DNA from: Amblyomma americanum
Lineage: Eukaryota; Arthropoda; Arachnida; Ixodida; Ixodidae
Assembly (NCBI RefSeq): GCF_052857255.1
Contig: NC_135505.1
Coordinates: forward strand, 64,655,149-64,719,148
Length of the DNA: 64,000 bases
Reading direction: 5' to 3'
The stretch's first letter is position 1. Each line of letters opens with the position of its first letter. Shown one piece after another: positions 42,223-52,628 of this stretch. A program made the translations under genes and the position numbers. Under the pieces are notes generated by a model. The model did no database searches, had not been told where the DNA came from, and worked only from the letters and a program-made list of their open reading frames with translations.

Positions 42223-42979
42223 AAACGTTCAGGTCGGCTCGCTGTCTGCCGCCGAGTGCAATTGCTTTCGCGAATCACTCGGCGATTAAGACTACAAGAA
42301 ATTTGCGTTATCATAACATCGACCCAAAGTGTGATTTCAGCAGCGTGCATTCCCTTAAATGTTATCTGCTCATGGGCTACACACACAAAAAAAATGAAGA
42401 TTGCTGAACCAAGGAAGATTTGTAGATTTGTGTTCCACAGAATGCTCACAGCGATGAATACACACATATGTATACTACTGCAGCTACGGCTACTCTGCAA
42501 CAACTCTGACTCTACACAAAGACGACTCTTCCGCAACATTTTAGAAAGCCTTGGACTCCATCGTATGGACAGCTAACATTCGCCGTTGGTAGGCAAGTGT
42601 ATCATTTGATGACATCTCAGGGGACCGCAATATCTGTGCTAAAGAGGCATAAAAACTGGGTAGATATTGTGTAAGTTTAATATGAAAGCTGTTGCAGGGT
42701 ACCCGCACAATTATAAAAAAAAATAGGCAAAGGAAACTACCAATTTGTTGTATTTTACATGTATGCAGAAAAAACACCAAAACAAAAAGCTTACAAACAA
42801 CATGAAAAAGAAACAAGTTCACAAATGAAGTTCTCATGCAAGCTGAGAAAAAAAGAATGGCGAAGGATGAACGCAACAATAAGGCTGGAGCTGGCGGTCA
42901 AGCAAGGCACGCAACCTGGTAGCCCGTCTCGACGCAAGTGCGACTCTAGGTCGCACTCTTCATGGCCTAGTAGCGCCTA

Positions 42980-44760
42980 ACATCGCCGCCAGCATCTACG
43001 GCCGCTCTCATCCTGTTAGGAAGGGAGTTGTAGAGCAAAGTGCGGTGGTCAACATTGGCCCTGAATGCTTCTCAGTGCTGCAGGACTGCTGTACACAAAT
43101 GGTCTTCAGACAAACCATGAATGTTTTGAGCGACAACGCAAATTTAATGTTCCCCCAATAGTTCCCAACGTTGTTTAGGTCTGGTGATTGTGGAGGCCAA
43201 TTCATCACAACTCCCCGGTTCTGCAAATATGAGAAAACCCTCTTAGATGTGGGTACTGGGGAGCGCTCTTGTTGAAGAATGAAGTCTATGTCTGGGGGAC
43301 GGGCCGTCTGCCAGAAATGACAATTTCACTTAGTCCGGTATAGAGCAGTAAACCTCCTGCGTGAATCGCACGGGTATTCGTTCTCCAGTTCCAAGGCCAT
43401 CATTCGTCACGGCGCTCCATTCAGTCACAAAGGTCCTTCCACTTGCGGCAACTCGTTGTATTAGTGACGGCATATACCTGCAGGCAAGATGGAGCGGAGG
43501 TACTATATTCTTTGCTTTGATGCCGTGAGGAAAACACGGTGTTCTACTATAGTAGAATTGGTGATTGTCTTTTAATATAACGCACTTGTTTTAGATAATA
43601 GCCTGCAATTGGTTTTACGCGAACATTTCTCATGAATATTTTACACCAGCCATTCGAAAGCTCATTTCAAGGAAAAGGTATTTCTGAAGGCATAGTATAT
43701 ATTAATTTTGTTCCGTCTGTCAAGGGCATTGCTACTCCTACAAACCAAGATAATTACCACGGGCAACTGAAAAAAATAACGGCTTGACTGCTTTTTTAAC
43801 AATGCTGTCTTTGCGTGAAACGGCTTCAGTGTCAAGTTACTTGAAAACAATGAAAATATTGAGACTTAACGTGCATTTATACGGTGTTTTTTATTGACAG
43901 AATCATTAGCAAGCTTCGCCAAAGTCAATTGTGAATGCAGCTTACATTCATAAGCCTGCATGTGAATATTTTGAAATCTAGCGTGAGCACCTTGCACACA
44001 GAAAAGAATTGCCATTTTCGTTAGCTCTAATATAAGTGCAGTATTCAACGTTTCTTTAACTGTCTTAGGCAGATCCTCCTAAGGCGGATAAACCAATCAA
44101 TTTTTGCCTCATGCTGTTAAAAAGAAGATAAGTTGCTGCGCATTTCAAAAGCATAATATGCAAAGCGTACACATTCATCATGAGACTGAACTTCATGCTG
44201 AATAATGGTTCTTGAAAAGTTTTTCAATGTTGCCACCCATGAATTTATAATTAAGGTTTATGAACAAAGCCCCATACCTTGTTTGATCGGGCGCCTGACT
44301 CATGCTCTTTGGCACTGTCTCGTAGAAAATATAGACTCGTACTCGTCCCTGAAGACGACGCTCTTCGAGTTCTCCACCGGCCAGTCTTAATAGTATTGGG
44401 CAGACTGCAGCAGTTTCGCTTTATTTTGAGCATGCAGGAGCGGCTTGGGTGCAGCAGTTCTGCTGTTTAGACCAGCTTCGTTGAGACGACGCTTCAGTGT
44501 AGTCGCAGAAACATGCTCCAAACCTAGCACCCCTGGCAGCTCCCGTAAGGAAGTCGTTGGGCGATCCGCAAAAGCAGTATACTACCTCTTTGTCTTCTTC
44601 ATATGTTGTCACCCTGCGACGAGTCTTCCGAGAGGCATCCTGAAACCTGCCTTCATTCCGATATGCATTAATTTTTCTGATCACTGAGTGAACTCCACGA
44701 TCATTTTGTGCTGAAATTTGTTGCTGCAAGTATCAACTCAGGCATAGATCCACAATTAAC
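42980..44760 (-). pseudogene. Tc1-like transposase, broken and split
   Basis: On the minus strand: DNA-binding end KINAYRNEGRFQDASRKTRR and RVTTYEEDKEVV (about 44675-44580), then RRVVFRDEYESIF-like residues around the first catalytic Asp (about 44340), an interruption of about 0.75 kb, then ASGRTFVTEWSAVTNDGLGT (about 43455-43395), RFTQEVYCSIPD, a degenerate second motif (FILQQERSP where Q-Q-D is expected) and NWPPQSPDLNNVGNYWGNIK (43200-43140), where the Glu of the usual I-E-N-x-W is changed. Two of the three catalytic acids appear lost. Confidence 0.8.
43480..44262. other. AT-rich insert within the Tc1-like transposase, unidentified
   Basis: The transposase reading stops near 44265 and resumes near 43475, while homologues have these parts adjacent. 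The insert is AT-rich with no motif recognised. It is probably another transposon insertion. I could not find its target-site duplication by eye. Confidence 0.5.
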
Positions 44761-44976
44761 CGCCTTTAACCCTCAGACACTTTCGAAATTTCGGTTTACT
44801 GTAGCCAAGAAGCATAAAACATTAACGCAACGCGACGCAACTCTGCTCTCGGTCTAGAAAGGTAGGAATCACACTTTGGGTCGTGGTTGTGATAAGGCAA
44901 CGTTATTGTAGTCTTAATCGCCGAACGATTCGTGAAAGCAGCTGCACTCGGTGGCTGACAGCAGGGTGACCTGACC

Positions 44977-45891
44977 ATTTAGTTTCATATGTAAACTTCG
45001 TCAGGCAAATTTCGCAACCGGGAAGTTGCAATGTCAAAGTACACTGGAGAAGATTACACATTTAGCGCTCATCTAAGGGGATTCATGAAATCGTTTGAGG
45101 TAGATTGAAAAGGGTCGTAGTAAGTTGTCCACATACTCGATTTAAGGGGTTCTGCCTTCATACGCCTGCCACACTTGGAATTAAGTCCTAACACAGTGCG
45201 GCAGTCTTATGCTACAGCGACATTTGAGCTGTTATAAACATCCGCTTAGAAACTGCTTAAGCCATGCAAAGACATAGTGTGAGGTACTGGTAAACTTGAG
45301 GGGTTGTTTTCACATGCTCATGTGTCTACCTTGTCGTCTACCTAAACGTGTACGAAGCAAAACTATGAGACCGAAAATGTGGCTCCACCTCTACTAGTGT
45401 TAGTCATGCCCATTTAATTTTCGTTGCATCGCAATTTCAGCAGATGAAAGCAGTCGTTTGATAAAATAGATTACCAGCTGCTGAGAAAGATGCCATCGAT
45501 TTAACATATTTGCGGATCCTAGTGCTGCAGCAGTAGTAGAAAGCTTTGACTATTAGGTGGCGCGCATTTCCTCCCCAGTGCTCTTATTTGTAGGAGTCAG
45601 TTTAACCAGGAAAGTAAATGACTTTACCACTGTTACTGCAACAGGATAAATCAAGCTGACAAGCTTCACATCAGCGTTTTATTTAATCTCAAATGTTTCT
45701 AGTATGAACGCTTTGCGGACGCAATGTAATACTGACGCGCACTTCGCCGCACTACACAGCCCATTGTAGCAGACGCGCTAAGCCCCCCACGGCTCTGACT
45801 GCTCCTGTGCAATAGTTTCTACGGCACCTGCCAGAGGTACTACGCGGAGCGGCGGCACCTATGAGCAACATACGAAGAGTGGACGACCCTG
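44977..45891 (-). repeat. Right long terminal inverted repeat of the Tc1-like element
   Basis: Reverse complement of the left arm. It contains AGTGCTGCAGCAGTAG-type and GGCGCGCATTTCCTCCCCAG sequences, which pair with GGGGAGGAAATGCTCGCCGC of the left arm. Confidence 0.85.
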
Positions 45892-46032
45892 TACATGCAC
45901 TCCGTTCGTCAACACAATTTGTGCCACTGAAGCAAAACCAGAAAGTGTGATGAATATAAAACTATTCTGCGAACACATGCCCATGCTACTCCCCAAAGTG
46001 CAGATGAACTAAGGATTGGACGAGTTGGTGGT

Positions 46033-46950
46033 GATCCATCGTAATAAATAACCAGCGCTTACGGACAAAGACAGAGGACGTGATGAGACATCCTCGTGTC
46101 GTGTTCTGTGCGAGAAGAATGTGTAAAACGGTGAAGACAACCGGGCTATCAGAACTCCGTTCTCGTCGAAATGAATGTAAGAAGGCGCTTATGCCGTACA
46201 GTCACGCCCTGTCTCACCGGCTTAAAGGAGTATGGGCCCGATACGGAGTAAGCTTGGTTTTTTTTCTTCTCCTAATTATCTGGAAAATGTAGGGGCTGCA
46301 GTGCAGAGGAAACGTGATGGGAAGAATAGTAAGAAGCTATGCAATAATAGGCATGGGAGCAAATATGCTTCCTGTAAGAAGGGCATGGCATTTCTTAGCT
46401 CTGTCTTGCGGGCTTATACACATTGGCCAGACCGGGCGGTGTATCAATGTTCGCCTCGCACAACATGCGAATTCCATCAGCAGCGAAGAAAATACAAATG
46501 TAGCACAACACTGCCTCGCGTGTAATTGTTCTCCGTTTTTTTCGACACAATACTGCTGTTTCGACATGAAGACCGGTGCGCAAAAGAGACGGTTGAATCA
46601 TTCCACATGATCAGAAAGGGAGAGGAATGCGTTAACAACAACTCGATTAACTTTTCATGCAGGAAAATGAGCATGCTTCACGGTAGGTAGCCGGGTTGCG
46701 ATAATAGCGCACGTGCCTTGGAAGGGTATTTCTTGTTCCTTCTTTCTTCATCTGTTTTTATCCGTTTTATCGAATGAGGGTGGTTGCAGTGCATCGGTTT
46801 GACAAGTCGCCTTTGAGCCTGTGAGTGTAAGTGTATAAAATGACTGCTTACTTTCGAATGATATTCAGTTGTAAGTTCAGCGCGTTCAGTTTGTCACGTC
46901 TCGTCCTCTGTCTGTGTTTGTAAGCGCTGGTGTTTTAATACGATGGATAT
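46033..46950 (+). mobile_element. Penelope-like element 3' fragment bounded by inverted repeats
   Basis: Roughly 58-bp sequences at 46033-46090 and 46892-46950 are inverted copies (left ACCAGCGCTTACGGACAAAG; right TGTGTTTGTAAGCGCTGGTG). Between them is the C-terminal part of a Penelope-like protein with a GIY-YIG endonuclease signature. Penelope elements carry terminal repeats that may be direct or inverted, so these are probably its pseudo-LTR parts. The RT domain is missing. Confidence 0.75.
46170..46660 (+). pseudogene. Penelope-like GIY-YIG endonuclease domain, frameshifted
   Basis: Plus strand: ALMPYSHALSHRLKGVWARY and GVSLVFF (46190-46267), then a linker KRDGKNSKKLCNNRHGSKYA with a basic and Cys pattern, then LSCGLIHIGQTGRCINVRLA (46397-46456), which matches the usual Penelope form (C-G-x-x-Y-I-G-Q-T-G-R-C). 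In it the first Tyr of GIY-YIG is lost and the second is His. QHANSISSEE and AQHCLACNCSPFF follow. Two frames are used, so at least one indel is present. Dead copy. Confidence 0.8.
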
Positions 46951-49225
46951 CCAATCTACGTCAGGGCGATTTGGTATGCTTGTTTCAGGGAGAAAGTATT
47001 TTTACAGGCATAACCACAGGCCCAAGAAAGGTTTCAGATCAACTTGTTGACGTACTATCTAGGACAAAACTGTCTGCACCGTACTGTACTGTTGTGGGCC
47101 ACCCGGAAGCCCATTGCTGCGCTTTCGACTTACGCGCCTGGAAAGGAGACCACCATTCTGTGCATGCGCATCCTTGCTTACCTGCAAGCATGCTTATTTT
47201 CTCTCTAGGAGCCGCCGCTAATTGCTGGTCGCGAGTGTGCCGCTACGCGCCGTTGGGGCTCCGGAACGCTTCATACTCATTCGAGTTTCCACTTGCACTC
47301 GATTCTAATAAAGTTCGTCGCTCGTATTCGCCACTTTTCAGAACATCGTAAAAGAAAGTCATAGTAATGAAATAAAGGACGAATACAACGCCCGCGAGAA
47401 ACGCATTTCCCGAGCACCAGTCACGCGCTTCTGCATCTTATATCGAAAGGTCGGACAAGACGCTGTAAACCTTAGCCAGCACTGAGGAGCGCCGACATAA
47501 AATTCGGAGACAATAAATTAGTTAGCCGGCGGATATCAACATGAGGTGCCGCTTCTACAAAGCAGAATGCAGTCCTTTCTTCTTGCGCAACACTCTGCTC
47601 CATAATGCTCACTGGCACTGACCTCGGGAGCGGTTTGTTATATGCCTTTCAATGCCGATGTGAGTGTGTCTGTGCAATTAATGTTGCGTAGGTGCAGCCC
47701 AAGCGATTCTAGCATTCACAGGCCACGCAGTAGTAACCAAGTTCGTCAATCGACAAACCAGATTAGGCTAATACTGCATGGCGGATGGCAGTCATTTTCG
47801 GTAAGATTGCTTAGAAGAATTAGGAAGTAACCAGGAAAAAAAGTGTTTTTTTGTTTTATTCCGATCAGTGCTAGAAAGAGCACAGAAGTCTTTTAAAAGG
47901 AGAAACGAGAAACAATCGGACCTAAAGTGCCGAGAACTTGAGTGGGGCGCTCGGACATACGCGTCAAGCCGGAACACCCCGCAGGCATTGCTCAAGAAGG
48001 ACCTCTGCGCGAAGATCGGAAATCGGCGGTGTTCTGAGTTGCAAAATGAAACCACATTTAACCAATGTAACTTGACAAATCTTGCCATTGCGACAGAACA
48101 GTTCTGGGCTATCACGAAATTCAATTGCATTTGGCATCTAGTTTCCCGAGCTCCACAAATGTCCGTAAGTAGACTAATGTAAATTACTACATATTCCTCC
48201 GCAAGTTACAACAGTGAATCGGAAGGATTGTTATTCGTTTGCAATCCGCAAGATCTTAAATACCGCTAGATGCGAAAACGTGAAGGGAGAGAAACACGTT
48301 ATTAGGCTGTTGAGTGCCTAGTTAGGCACTCAGCAGCTCATCGACTTGTAGCGGCAAGACTGTTGGGCAGTCAACTCTGCGCAACCCAGCCAAGCAGGCC
48401 AGGTTGACGGTGGAGGCTACAGATAATAGGATGATTGTCGAGAACTAACTACTCATCATTTCATCATTGAACAGGACCTCGTATTGATTTTACTCTCCCT
48501 AATTGTAGCCCTCGCGCTGCATTTATTAAAGCATGTAAAATATATTAGAATTTATAAATTCTTACAGATGTCTTGCACCACCAAAAAGAGCTGCAAAATA
48601 TATTCATGGACCTTTTTTGTGCAATCCGACAATATAATAATTCAGTTCCTCCTGTGAAACGCCGAACCGCGCATGTTTCGTTCCGTGGCTGTTTTCGCTC
48701 TCTCTTCAAGTTGCGGAATTGTTACGTCTCAAACCATAAGCCTTTACTAGAATCAGAGTGAGATTTAATCGCGAATATGACTTGATGCCTTCTTTTAATC
48801 CAGAAATAAGCTACAGTTACTGAACCAGTGCTATTTGTTGATTTCGTTCGCATATAAACGCAAAAATTCCTGGTGGCATCGCGAACAGGCACCTGTCTAC
48901 ACAATCCGCGTGTATCAGTGTGAACGGTCATTTTACCACAGTTAATGTAAATAAAACTTTTCCACGCACCTACATATCAGATGGTCTACAAACAAGGAAA
49001 CCTGCTTGCTCCTTCCGACCAGCACGTTTGGTGCTCCTAGCATGTTTGGTGCGGTACCAGGTGTTTCTTCAAGTGCACAGAAAAAGAATAGGCTGCAGTA
49101 TGTATAAATAAATAATAAATACACTAATAACGATGACTACTCGAGTCATTCATCAATTAGCTGTCGCACTGCCATATCCTACCAGTTCCGGTCAGAACAC
49201 ATTTTCACTGTAACAAACACGGTGT
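46951..49225. other. Unassigned intergenic DNA
   Basis: A 145-codon frame at 46914-47351 starts within the Penelope terminal repeat and is not recognised; I do not call it a gene. A hairpin of 14-bp arms lies at 48306-48336. Nothing else is supported. Confidence 0.45.
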
Positions 49226-49470
49226 TTAAAAAAAAGTCCCAGTTTGCTGATTTGATGCAGCCTCTGCTCCGGGGAAGCGATGGCCCCAGGCGCGAAGCCC
49301 GGACCAGGACTAATCTTTATTTAACTACAAAGCTTCTGTGTTGGCTGTGTAGTTTTCCTGTGTAGCCGTATGACAGCGCTTGGGTGGACGGCAATGAGTA
49401 ATTACGCCCTTGTTATAAATCCACTGTACCATTGACCATTCCCTTATAAAGATTTGACCTTGTAATTAAA
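49226..49470 (+). mobile_element. tRNA-derived SINE (second family), copy 5
   Basis: Its head is diverged (CTCTGCTCCGGGGAAGCGATGG, B-box remnant GCGCGAAGCCCGG). The body is clear: TTAACTACAAAGCTTCTGTG, GTGTAGTTTTCCTGTGTAGCCG and GGCAATGAGTAATTACGCCC. It matches the 19.2-20.5 kb copies. Confidence 0.68.
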
Positions 49471-50374
49471 TGACTCAAAGCCCGCGCAGACGTCAAGAAT
49501 GCCCGCGCAGCGAAGTGCTTATATTTTTTACCGCTCCACATCTTAGTCTCATTTACTGTCTCCGCATTCCGTGTAGGCGCTCCTCAGTACTCACTCGAGT
49601 TAACAGCATTTCGGTGCGATCATTAGAATGAAGAGCCAGCAGCGCGTGACTGGACCTCTGGAAATGGGTTGCTCGCGGCGTTGTATTGCAGAAAAAGCTA
49701 CTTTGGCCACGAACTCAGTTTCCCCGTGCTCGCATTCCCACTGTGCTCGCACCACACCACGTGATCAAACGCGTGACGAACCACATGAAAACTACTGCCC
49801 AGACAACCATACTAACCTGGAATTGTAATCAAGTTAAACCAAGGATAACCAAGCTATGCCTTAGCTTTCGCTACGTATATCCTGGCATAGGCGAGCTAAG
49901 CCACTGCCGATTTTTAATCGTTTTGTTCAAGCGAAAGATTCACTATGGGACCTCGGGCTTCAATCTCGGACCGGCCAAATTTCACCTTCAGCTTAATCAG
50001 AAGCCGAACCACGTAGAAGAGAAAAAGAAATTGCATCAATGCCTATGACTAAGAGTCTAACCCGCTGCTGCGCGAACAGAACACCATTAAGAGCCTCTAT
50101 GCGAGACCACTAGGCTGCTGCCGCAGCCAAGGCGCCTCGTGGTAAACTGCACCACACTCTCGCATTGCGCATTGAAGAGCGTCGTCTTCATCAACTTCCA
50201 TCTGCTCCGCCCCGCGGCACTGCCTGCTCACCGTAATTTTCTACGTAGACAAAATCCGTGCTTTCGCTTCGATTAGACTGTAGTAAACATTCTCTGAGTT
50301 TTCCTTTGTATGACCTTCTAGTACGCTGCTGCTGTAAGAAGCGGCGAATACTACCGATGAGCATTGGTCTCTTC
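49471..50374. other. Unassigned, with a possible SINE relic
   Basis: A B-box-like GGGCTTCAATCTCGGACCGG at about 49949-49968 with neighbouring sequence suggests a very old SINE. CACGTGATCAAACGCGTGACG at 49759-49779 recalls the short non-autonomous family, but no ends are visible. Confidence 0.4.
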
Positions 50375-50648
50375 CGATTTACCGGGCTCGGGCAGCCCAC
50401 GGCCTACTAGCAAGTTCGCCATTACAGGAAAGCGCATCGTGTTCACACGGGCTGCCAGCCACCAGTTTACCGCACTCGGGCTGGCCTCTGGCTACTAGCA
50501 AGTTAGCCCCTGACAAGAAAGCGCATCATAGTCACACTGGCTGCCGGCCACCGGTCTACAGCGCTCGGGCAGCCCGCTGGCTGCTATCAAGTTCGCCCCT
50601 GATAGGAAAGCGCATCATGGTCATCCGGACTGGCGGCCACCGGAACCA
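50375..50648. repeat. 88-bp tandem repeat, about 3 copies
   Basis: CTACTAGCAAGTT or a variant occurs at 50404, 50492 and 50581, each followed by GAAAGCGCATC and CTGCC.GCCACCGG and then a CTCGGGC.GCC segment. Copies differ by roughly 10-15%. GC content is higher than in the surroundings. No coding sign. Confidence 0.8.
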
Positions 50649-51608
50649 CCCCGCCGGCAATGACGCTGGCAAGCATTACGGATCACGGTAGACAGGTGCT
50701 GTCTTTCAAGTTCGCGTTCTGCTGCGTCTCGTTGCTACTCACGCATACGGTAGAAATAAGCTGATTGAGATCGAAAACAAGGACCTGAAGGTATTGAGGG
50801 ATGCCGCAGACTGCAGAACAGCTGATCGTGCTTGCACCCGTACACATCGGCGACAAGAACGCTAGCGCGTGTCTTCGGTGCACAGTGCGCTGTGTAAGCT
50901 TCGAGAAATGTTCAAATGCATGGGATGAGCAATCGTAATCTAACGCATTTCAGGCGACACCACATCGGAGGGAAAAACTGCCAGTGCGTTGCTCATCGTA
51001 CGACACGTCGTACTCTCGGACTATCGCGTGTTTCTTCACTACGCAGTAAGTATGACTGGTATGACCGCAGACGAACGGTCCTGCATGGTGATTGACTCTG
51101 CGGTGTGGTCATTGCGATTTCTATATAGGTGAACTCCTGAGGGCTGTAATCAGAAAATAATCGACTTACGTTCGGTTCAACTGTAGTCTCTCGTCCGCCG
51201 GATTTTGCTGCTGGCAAGGAATGTGCGCATATTCTCGACAAAAGCGATCAGCTTATTGAACGTAAATCTAGAATAAGCGAGTGTGCTGTACAAATTTAGC
51301 TGCATATTGTATCTGTTATGCTACAGCTTTGCCGCAGAGGGCTGGCACTTTAATTGAAGGCGCTACAATCCAGCCTGGCGTGTTGGCGCCTCACGTAGTG
51401 TGTGTGTGTATGATGATCAGCGCTGGGAAATTTTTTGATCTCGTTAACGAGCCAAAATTGAGCAGATGCATGCATACGGCTCTTTTAAGATATTTTAAGC
51501 ATTTGTGGCACAAAGCCGGAGCATCAAGCGCATGGCAGCTGGCGACGACATAATGAGCACTCGATCGCCTAGATCGGTTGCCGTAAATGACAACATTGTG
51601 GCCACACA
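50649..51608. other. Unassigned spacer
   Basis: No recognisable gene or repeat up to the left end of the mariner-like element. Confidence 0.5.
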
Positions 51609-52113
51609 CAGGATGTTTCACGTAATTTAAACAATCGATGTAAAAAGAAAGGTACACCACAGCCCGCTGAAACCAACGATACATTGTTTGCATCATGTGG
51701 CACTGCACAGAATATTTTTTGGTATTCTGCTTACTTAGTTGATTAAGCAAGATGAATTACGCAAATTTTCAAATATTCATTTCAGTGCCTAGGGAATAAC
51801 GTTAGGTTGTAGAGAAGGTCTAGAAACAACCGATCTATTTTAATGTAGCATCGTATCTCGTATGGGGTCCTTTTTTCCGGCATCTAAAATAAGCGTGCTA
51901 AATATTAAAACAAACCACGTGACTACCGTTTTGCAGGGCTTTGAGCGGTGTTTCGAGAAAATGGAGTGTGCTCAGTGACCGTGGCGAAATGAACGCCCGC
52001 CGTTCTTAGCAGCGGCTTGACAGTGGAAAAGACGCGCCGCTGCGAAAAGTCTTCACGCACTGTCGTAGACGCGCCGCGGTCTCTGAAAAGCGGCCGACAG
52101 GCCACGGACAGCC
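51609..52113 (+). repeat. Left terminal inverted repeat of the mariner-like element
   Basis: Pairs with the right arm, for example ACCAACGATACATTGTTTGC (left, about 51672-51691) with its reverse complement at about 58104-58123, and CAGGCCACGGACAGCC with GGCTGTCCATGGCCTG near 57744. Confidence 0.85.
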
Positions 52114-52294
52114 AACCGTGATTACACTTTAAATTGGTAGTTGCATAAATCATTCAAGAAAAGGCAAGAGTTCGTCTGGCTTTTAGGGCACTCTTCGCAT
52201 TTTTTCTCTCTTGGATCACATGCATCCAATCAACAAGCGCCGTCTTTATCCTGGTGTTGAAGTTCAGGAGATAGTTCTGACAGCTCACAGCAAG

Positions 52295-52440
52295 AGAACT
52301 GAGTTTCTATAATGAAGAAAAAGCAGAAGTACTAGTTTTCGATGCAGCGACCGGCGACCGTCGGCAAGCCGCTCAGATATTTCACAGCTGGTATCCCGGA
52401 ACAAAACCAAGCTAAACAACTATTGTGCGCCACTACAAGG
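52295..52440 (+). pseudogene. mariner-like transposase N-terminus, before the Gypsy insertion
   Basis: The plus strand reads EKAEVLVFDAATGDRRQAAQ and IFHSWYPGTKPS, then a stop and TTIVRHYK at the insertion point. This is the first helix-turn-helix that binds the terminal repeats. One TAA stop lies within it, independent of the Gypsy insertion. Confidence 0.75.
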
Positions 52441-52610
52441 TGTTCCGGCGTCCAGCAAATGCAGCGTGGAAGCAACAACAAGAAGAACGTTTATTCGTGA
52501 CCGCTTTCCGATTATATAGCGTAGGCGACTGCCTGACAACAGCCGAGTGATACCGTGGTCATGCGTGGCAGAGGGCCTGTAAAGAGCGCATGCGCAACTG
52601 ACACAATACA
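52441..52610 (-). repeat. 3' LTR of the second Gypsy element
   Basis: 170 bp. The minus strand starts TGTATTGTGTCAG and ends GCCGGAACA. It is similar to the 5' LTR with several substitutions and small indels, which implies a fairly old insertion. Confidence 0.88.
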
Positions 52611-52628
52611 ACTCCCTCGGTGTAATAG

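Larger units (their letters stand above)
41308..45891 (-). mobile_element. Tc1-like DNA transposon with very long inverted repeats, dead
   Basis: The ends are TA-CGCGGTCGTCCA on the left (TA at 41306-41307) and its counterpart TGGACGACCCTG-TA on the right (TA at 45892-45893), as expected for Tc1/mariner insertion at TA. Inverted repeats are about 0.9 kb: 41308 to about 42222, and about 44977 to 45891. A broken minus-strand transposase lies between, itself split by an AT-rich insert. Most Tc1 elements are 1.3-2.4 kb; this one is 4.58 kb. Confidence 0.85.

Noticed and set aside
46914..47351. 145-codon plus-strand gene
   Set aside because: It begins in the Penelope terminal repeat, shows no motif and has no start context or partner; a chance frame is likelier.
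48306..48336. Short hairpin as a terminator or microRNA
   Set aside because: 14-bp arms with one mismatch and a tiny loop are expected by chance at this scale, and bacterial-type terminators do not apply here.
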